Assembly: GCF_014947265.1 (NCBI RefSeq)
Contig: NZ_JADCNK010000002.1
Span: 248,001 to 312,000 of the forward strand
Direction: 5' to 3'
Length of the DNA stretch: 64,000 bases
DNA from: Pedobacter sp014947265
Lineage (GTDB): Bacteria > Bacteroidota > Bacteroidia > Sphingobacteriales > Sphingobacteriaceae
Shown here: in pieces, positions 60,347 to 64,000 of the stretch
How the letters are laid out: every line of letters starts with the position of its first letter
Numbering within the stretch: position 1 is the stretch's first letter
Position numbers and translations under genes: made by a program
The notes under the pieces: generated by a model
Database searches by the model: none
Told to the model about the DNA's origin: nothing
What the model saw: the letters and a program-made list of their open reading frames with translations, nothing else

Positions 60347-61024
60347 TTACAAGTCTATTTTTTCTTCAATTTCCTTAAAAATATCCAGGTAGTTTTTTTT
60401 CAAAGTTGCCTTGAAAAGGCTCAACTGAAAAGTGAGCGCCTGAAGTTGTTTTTCGCTCAATGTTTCTGGCCACAAACGCATACAGATCCTGTTAAGGGCA
60501 TAACTTATGTTTTCGAGTTTTTGGTAACTCAACAGGTATTTACTGCTGATGAATTTCGCTAAAAAATCGAAAAATATTTCAGGATTTTTAAGCTTGCAGT
60601 GCTCCAGGAAATCGCTTAACGATTCTTTTTTTACGGCATCAAGTTTATCGTAAAAATGGTTAACCTGAACCAGGTTGTGCTCCACTAATAGATGATCTAA
60701 TAAAAGTTCTAAGCCAATATGGGCAAGAAAGGAAGGGCGCACAGCAGTATTTTCTACAATGGGCTTAATGAGCTGTTTAAGTTCGGTAGTTTTCTCAAGG
60801 AAGAAATTAGAGGAATGAAAAAGCAGATCAACAGCTAAATGTCTTTTCCAGCCAATTAGCAGGCTTTCTTCGTCAGGGTTCCCTTTAAACAGGAATTCAT
60901 TCTTCTGGGGATATAAATTTGCTTCTTTAGCCGCATTTTTAATCAGATCCGGCAAAACAGTTCCCATTACCACATTGGCATCATTACTTGTCCGGTCGAA
61001 ATAATAATGGGATAAAAAGTTCAT
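60347..61024 (-). CDS. Acyl carrier protein phosphodiesterase-like protein (DUF479/AcpH)
   Basis: From the ATG at 61024 the protein has 225 residues and starts MNFLSHYYFDRTSNDANVVMGTVLPDLIK, close to the MNFLAH-type opening of AcpH. WKRHLAVDLLFHSSNFF supplies the second conserved His/Asp block and AHIGLELLLDHLL the third. AcpH removes the phosphopantetheine group from acyl carrier protein in E. coli, but many family members are untested, so the reaction is tentative. An in-frame TTG 13 codons earlier is less likely. It is divergent from tyrS across 136 bp. Confidence 0.75.
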   Translation of the reverse strand: MNFLSHYYFDRTSNDANVVMGTVLPDLIKNAAKEANLYPQKNEFLFKGNPDEESLLIGWKRHLAVDLLFHSSNFFLEKTTELKQLIKPIVENTAVRPSFLAHIGLELLLDHLLVEHNLVQVNHFYDKLDAVKKESLSDFLEHCKLKNPEIFFDFLAKFISSKYLLSYQKLENISYALNRICMRLWPETLSEKQLQALTFQLSLFKATLKKNYLDIFKEIEEKIDL

Positions 61025-61101
61025 TTTGCAAGGTAATGTTTTCTTGTATGGTTGTAAAGGCAAAGTTCAATTATGATAACTCATTTACAAAACCAACTAA
61101 T

Positions 61102-61133
61102 TTGCTTTAAACTAAGCTAAAATTTTATCTTTG
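61102..61133 (+). promoter_or_regulatory. Bacteroidota-type promoter of tyrS
   Basis: TTG at 61102-61104 (within TTTG) and TATCTTTG at 61126-61133 match the -33 and -7 consensus with a 21-base spacer. Transcription would begin near 61138, leaving a leader of about 22 bases before the tyrS ATG. Confidence 0.8.
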
Positions 61134-61160
61134 CACGCACATTATTAAAGTGTTTGTACA

Positions 61161-62447
61161 ATGACGAATTTTGTTGAAGAGTTAAGATGGCGTGGCATGC
61201 TGCATGATATTATGCCGAATACTGAAGAAAAGTTAAACGAGGGTATGACTTCCGGTTATATCGGTTTCGACCCTACTGCAGATTCGTTACACGTTGGTCA
61301 CTTAACACAGATCATGACACTGATTCATTTTCAAAATGCCGGTCACAAACCATTTGCTTTGGTTGGTGGTGCTACGGGTATGGTAGGAGATCCGTCAGGG
61401 AAATCTGATGAACGTAACCTTCAGACACCTGAAATGATTGAGCATAACTTGAAAGGGATGAAAAAGCAATTGGCTAAATTCTTAAAATTTGAGGAAGGCG
61501 GAAATGGCGCAGTAATGGTTAACAATGCCGATTGGTTTAAAGATATGAATCTTTTCACTTTCATCAGGGATGTAGGTAAACACATTACTGTAAACTATAT
61601 GATGGCCAAGGATAGTGTTAAAAGGCGTTTAGAGGGCGATTCTGGTCTATCTTTTACCGAATTCTGCTACCAGTTGATTCAGGGTTACGATTTCTATCAT
61701 TTATGGAAAAACGAAAACTGTCTGGTGCAAATGGGAGGATCTGATCAATGGGGCAATATTGTTACCGGTACCGAGCTGATCAGAAGAAAAGACGCTGGTA
61801 CAGCTTATGCCATTACTACACAACTGATTAAAAAGGCAGATGGAACCAAATTCGGTAAAACCGAGAGTGGTGCAGTTTGGCTAGACCCGGAAAAAACTTC
61901 TCCATATAAATTCTACCAGTTTTGGTTAAATGCATCAGATGATGATGTGAAAAAATGGATCCGCATTTTTACGCTTAAAAATAAAGAAGAAATAGAAGCC
62001 TTAGAAAAGGATCATGATGCCGCACCGCATTTGCGTATCCTTCAAAAAGCTTTGGCTGAAGATATCACTATAAAAACCCATTCTGCAGAAGCCTTGGAAA
62101 CGGCTATTAAAACATCTGAGTTTTTGTTCGGTAACGGTTCATTGGAGTTTTTAAAAGGCTTATCTGATAAAGAGGTGTTGGATATATTTGATGGTATACC
62201 ACAATATAAAATCTTAATTGAAGAACTGGGTGCTGGAATTGATGCAGCAAGCTTACTTGCCGAAAAATCAGCTATATTTCCGTCAAAAGGAGAAGCCAAG
62301 AAAACCATTCAGGGAGGGGGAGTTTCTGTAAACAAAGAAAAGGTAGCTGAAATGGCTCAGATATTTACCGCAGATCATTTAATAAACGACAAATTCATCG
62401 TCGTACAAAAAGGAAAGAAAAACTACTTCCTTTTAATCGCTGAATAA
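61161..62447 (+). CDS. tyrS: Tyrosyl-tRNA synthetase
   Basis: The 428-residue class I synthetase charges tRNA-Tyr. It has YIGFDPTADSLHVGHL with the HIGH-type HVGH (44-47), YQLIQGYDFYHLW, QMGGSDQWGNIVTG and the KMSKS-type loop KFGKT (about 231-235). A C-terminal S4 RNA-binding domain follows (PSKGEAKKTIQGGGVSVNKEKV, about 373-394). Length and order fit the bacterial TyrRS with S4 domain. It is transcribed alone from the promoter noted above. Confidence 0.96.
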   Translation: MTNFVEELRWRGMLHDIMPNTEEKLNEGMTSGYIGFDPTADSLHVGHLTQIMTLIHFQNAGHKPFALVGGATGMVGDPSGKSDERNLQTPEMIEHNLKGMKKQLAKFLKFEEGGNGAVMVNNADWFKDMNLFTFIRDVGKHITVNYMMAKDSVKRRLEGDSGLSFTEFCYQLIQGYDFYHLWKNENCLVQMGGSDQWGNIVTGTELIRRKDAGTAYAITTQLIKKADGTKFGKTESGAVWLDPEKTSPYKFYQFWLNASDDDVKKWIRIFTLKNKEEIEALEKDHDAAPHLRILQKALAEDITIKTHSAEALETAIKTSEFLFGNGSLEFLKGLSDKEVLDIFDGIPQYKILIEELGAGIDAASLLAEKSAIFPSKGEAKKTIQGGGVSVNKEKVAEMAQIFTADHLINDKFIVVQKGKKNYFLLIAE

Positions 62448-62455
62448 TATTATTA

Positions 62456-62496
62456 AGCCCAATGAAACTGATCATAAAAGATCTGTTCATTGGGCT
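62456..62496. repeat. Hairpin after tyrS
   Basis: AGCCCAATGAA pairs exactly with TTCATTGGGCT around a 19-base loop that itself contains a GATC pair. No T run follows, so it is not a textbook terminator, though it is well placed to protect or end the tyrS mRNA. Confidence 0.6.
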
Positions 62497-62670
62497 CGAA
62501 TTTAAAATTGAACAGGAAGTTGATCTCCCGCAAGCGCTCTTATTCAAGCGTATCAGTTAAGAGAACCGGACTATGAGATTATAAAGCAGTCTGCTCATAT
62601 GATCTGGTTTGAGGACAGTTGGAATAATGTTCATCATACATATATCGGCTACCATTGGCATAGAATATAG
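62462..62670 (+). pseudogene. Possible frameshifted short gene
   Basis: A frame from ATG at 62462 reads MKLIIKDLFIGLEFKIEQEV and stops at 62560. The next frame continues plausibly as ALIQAYQLREPDYEIIKQSA and HMIWFEDSWNNVHHTYIGYH to a TAG at 62670. Removing two bases at the GCGC near 62533 would join them. No family is recognised. The start overlaps the hairpin above, so chance reading is possible. Confidence 0.3.
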
Positions 62671-62771
62671 AGCGGAAGTTTTGAAGTGTTAAAGACCAGC
62701 GGAGGACAAAGCTTAAATTCCTAAAAGAAAAAAGCTAGCTGTAACGACTTAAATGGGATGATAATTTTAGA

Positions 62772-62948
62772 TTACTTAAATACGTAAAACTTATTAAAAC
62801 ACTTATAACATTTGTATCTCTTAACTGAAATCCAAGGCATAAGTATTTTAAAGATAAACCCTCTTGGTACTCTATAGGTTTCGAAGTTTTTACACTTCGG
62901 GCAATGCACGTGGATTTTAACTGAAGTTAATTTTCCTGAGGATTCCAT
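62772..62948 (-). CDS. Small zinc-ribbon protein
   Basis: From the ATG at 62948 the product has 58 residues. It holds two CxxC pairs, HCPKCKN near residue 15 and KCYKCFNKF near 48, separated by about 30 residues with an aromatic and basic patch (FIFKILMPWISVKRYK). This is a plausible zinc ribbon. The frame is open eight codons upstream to a TTG. No family name can be given. A decayed copy of its 3' end lies about 465 bp away at 63211-63282. Confidence 0.55.
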   Translation of the reverse strand: MESSGKLTSVKIHVHCPKCKNFETYRVPRGFIFKILMPWISVKRYKCYKCFNKFYVFK

Positions 62949-63335
62949 GATAAGCGTTGTTTGGTTAGACAAATTTAAGCAAAATAAAATCTAAAAATAT
63001 TATCGAAAAACTACCATTTTGTTAACTTTATCTACTAATTCTCAGTATTATGACGAAATATTACTTAATGTATTCTTAAATATGGTTGATTTAAATAGTT
63101 TTGCTTCTGTATAAGTTAACAGACGGTATTAGGGTGATTTTGCAGATAATCCTATCCGGTACGGTAAATAAAGTAGTTTTAATGGCCTACCGATCCGTAA
63201 AACATCGAGTGGCTTAAATGATATGCTATTTTTAGTAACTTAAATACGCAAAATTATTAAAATACTTATACCATTTTACCTAAGAATACCAAAGAAAAAC
63301 TTCCATTGTTCATTCCATCGAATATTGTTTTGTTT
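62949..63335. other. Intergenic region with a decayed copy of the zinc-ribbon gene end
   Basis: This stretch has no intact gene. At 63211-63282 it repeats 62746-62820, including ACTTAAATACG and TTATTAAAA words that encode the C-terminus of the zinc-ribbon protein. In the copy the two cysteine codons of the second CxxC are changed and one base is lost. The remainder is AT-rich and without recognised signals. Confidence 0.55.
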
Positions 63336-64000
63336 TTAAAATAAAATATGCTCAAAAGGGTTTTTAAAGCTGTTTTTTGCTTTATAATCCTTCACTTCTC
63401 TGTCAGTTAAGAGGCAATATTCAAGCAATTTTTTTAACTCATCATTGTTCATTTCCTGGCCAATAAACACAAGCTCATTTTTACGGTCTCCAAAATCATT
63501 ATCCCAATCTGCATCAATTTCAGCTCTGTTTTCCTGATAGTCCTGGTATTGTTCACGTTCATGCTGTTGCATACTTGCCCACCAAACACCTGCCAAATCG
63601 ATGCGTAAAGAACCACCCGCTTGCGAGAAATTAATAGCTTGTTCTGGCATGGCCGCCAAATAGAAGATACCCTTGGAACGGATAATGTTCTGTGGAAATT
63701 CTTTATTAATGAAATGCCATAATCTTTCAGGGTGAAAAGGTTTTTTGGAACGGAATACGGTCGAACTTATTCCATATTCTTCTGTTTCGGGTTGATGGAC
63801 TTCTTCCAGCTCCTTTTTCCATCCTGCACCATCTGATGCCGATTCAAAATCGAATAAACCTGTATTTAAGATTAAGGCTGGATTTATTTCTCCGAAGAGT
63901 GTCTGATAAATTTTAGCTGTAGGGTTAAGTTTTGCAATTAGCGCCTTAAGTACTTTAAGGTCGGTATCACTTACCAGGTCAGTTTTGTTCAATAAAATAA
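63336..64000 (-). CDS. CobW/P47K-family GTP-binding metallochaperone, C-terminal part
   Basis: The frame enters from the right edge and ends with a stop at 63336, giving about 221 residues. ILLNKTDLV at the cut end is the guanine-specificity motif NKxD of COG0523 GTPases. The remainder matches their C-terminal domain: GISSTVFRSKKPFHPERLWHFIN, SKGIFYLAAMPEQAINFSQAGG and ELVFIGQEMNNDELKKLLEYC. The Walker A and the CxCC metal motif lie outside the window. Family members deliver zinc or cobalt to target proteins. A zinc-ribbon gene and its broken copy lie beyond its stop, so a zinc-related locus is possible. Confidence 0.85.
   Translation of the reverse strand, partial: ILLNKTDLVSDTDLKVLKALIAKLNPTAKIYQTLFGEINPALILNTGLFDFESASDGAGWKKELEEVHQPETEEYGISSTVFRSKKPFHPERLWHFINKEFPQNIIRSKGIFYLAAMPEQAINFSQAGGSLRIDLAGVWWASMQQHEREQYQDYQENRAEIDADWDNDFGDRKNELVFIGQEMNNDELKKLLEYCLLTDREVKDYKAKNSFKNPFEHILF

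Overview
The window looks like a chromosome segment of a Bacteroidota member close to Pedobacter (Sphingobacteriaceae). The evidence is a SusC/SusD pair, an UpxY-type NusG paralogue beside an exopolysaccharide operon, promoters with the TAnnTTTG -7 element, few Shine-Dalgarno sites, several TTG starts, an mraY with an extra loop segment and a histone H1-like Hc1 protein. The genus is an inference from gene content. No tRNA, rRNA or CRISPR array was seen.

Region 1 (1-18423, minus strand) is one long surface-polysaccharide operon read right to left. It runs wza, wzc, an UpxY-like antiterminator, an asnB-type amidotransferase, a GT4, the ABC exporter wzm/wzt, then methyltransferases, a DUF268 protein, a GT11 fucosyltransferase-like enzyme, a GT2, a cupin, a DegT aminotransferase and further glycosyltransferases. 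Many genes overlap or abut. The left end cuts a methyltransferase. No Wzx or Wzy is present, so export is probably ABC-dependent.

Region 2 (18424-22460, plus strand) is a gene-poor border with two small exported proteins that share a possible C-terminal sorting signal, a near-perfect palindrome between them, a GT2 and a WecA/TagO-like initiating transferase. The last two probably serve the same polysaccharide.

Region 3 (22556-33022) holds gap, a DoxX-like protein, a GNAT enzyme with pgk, a SusD/SusC pair and a PepSY membrane protein. A perfect 42-bp palindrome lies between susC and the PepSY gene.

Region 4 (33447-50497) is the division and cell-wall (dcw) cluster: mraZ, rsmH, ftsL, ftsI, murE, mraY, murD, ftsW, a GxxExxY nuclease-like gene, murG, murC, ftsQ, ftsA, ftsZ and a strong terminator. 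Three MraZ-type repeats precede mraZ. DnaA-box-like 9-mers lie upstream of mraZ and cluster between ftsA and ftsZ. Degenerate spacer repeats interrupt the otherwise tight cluster before murE, murD and murC.

Region 5 (50713-64000) is mixed: a tandem duplication of a small membrane protein with a partner gene, an alpha-oxoamine synthase family enzyme, an Hc1-like protein, a CRP/AraC fusion regulator, dapA, a frameshifted second GxxExxY gene, ligA, an acpH-like gene, tyrS, a zinc-ribbon protein with a decayed copy, and a CobW/P47K protein cut by the right end.
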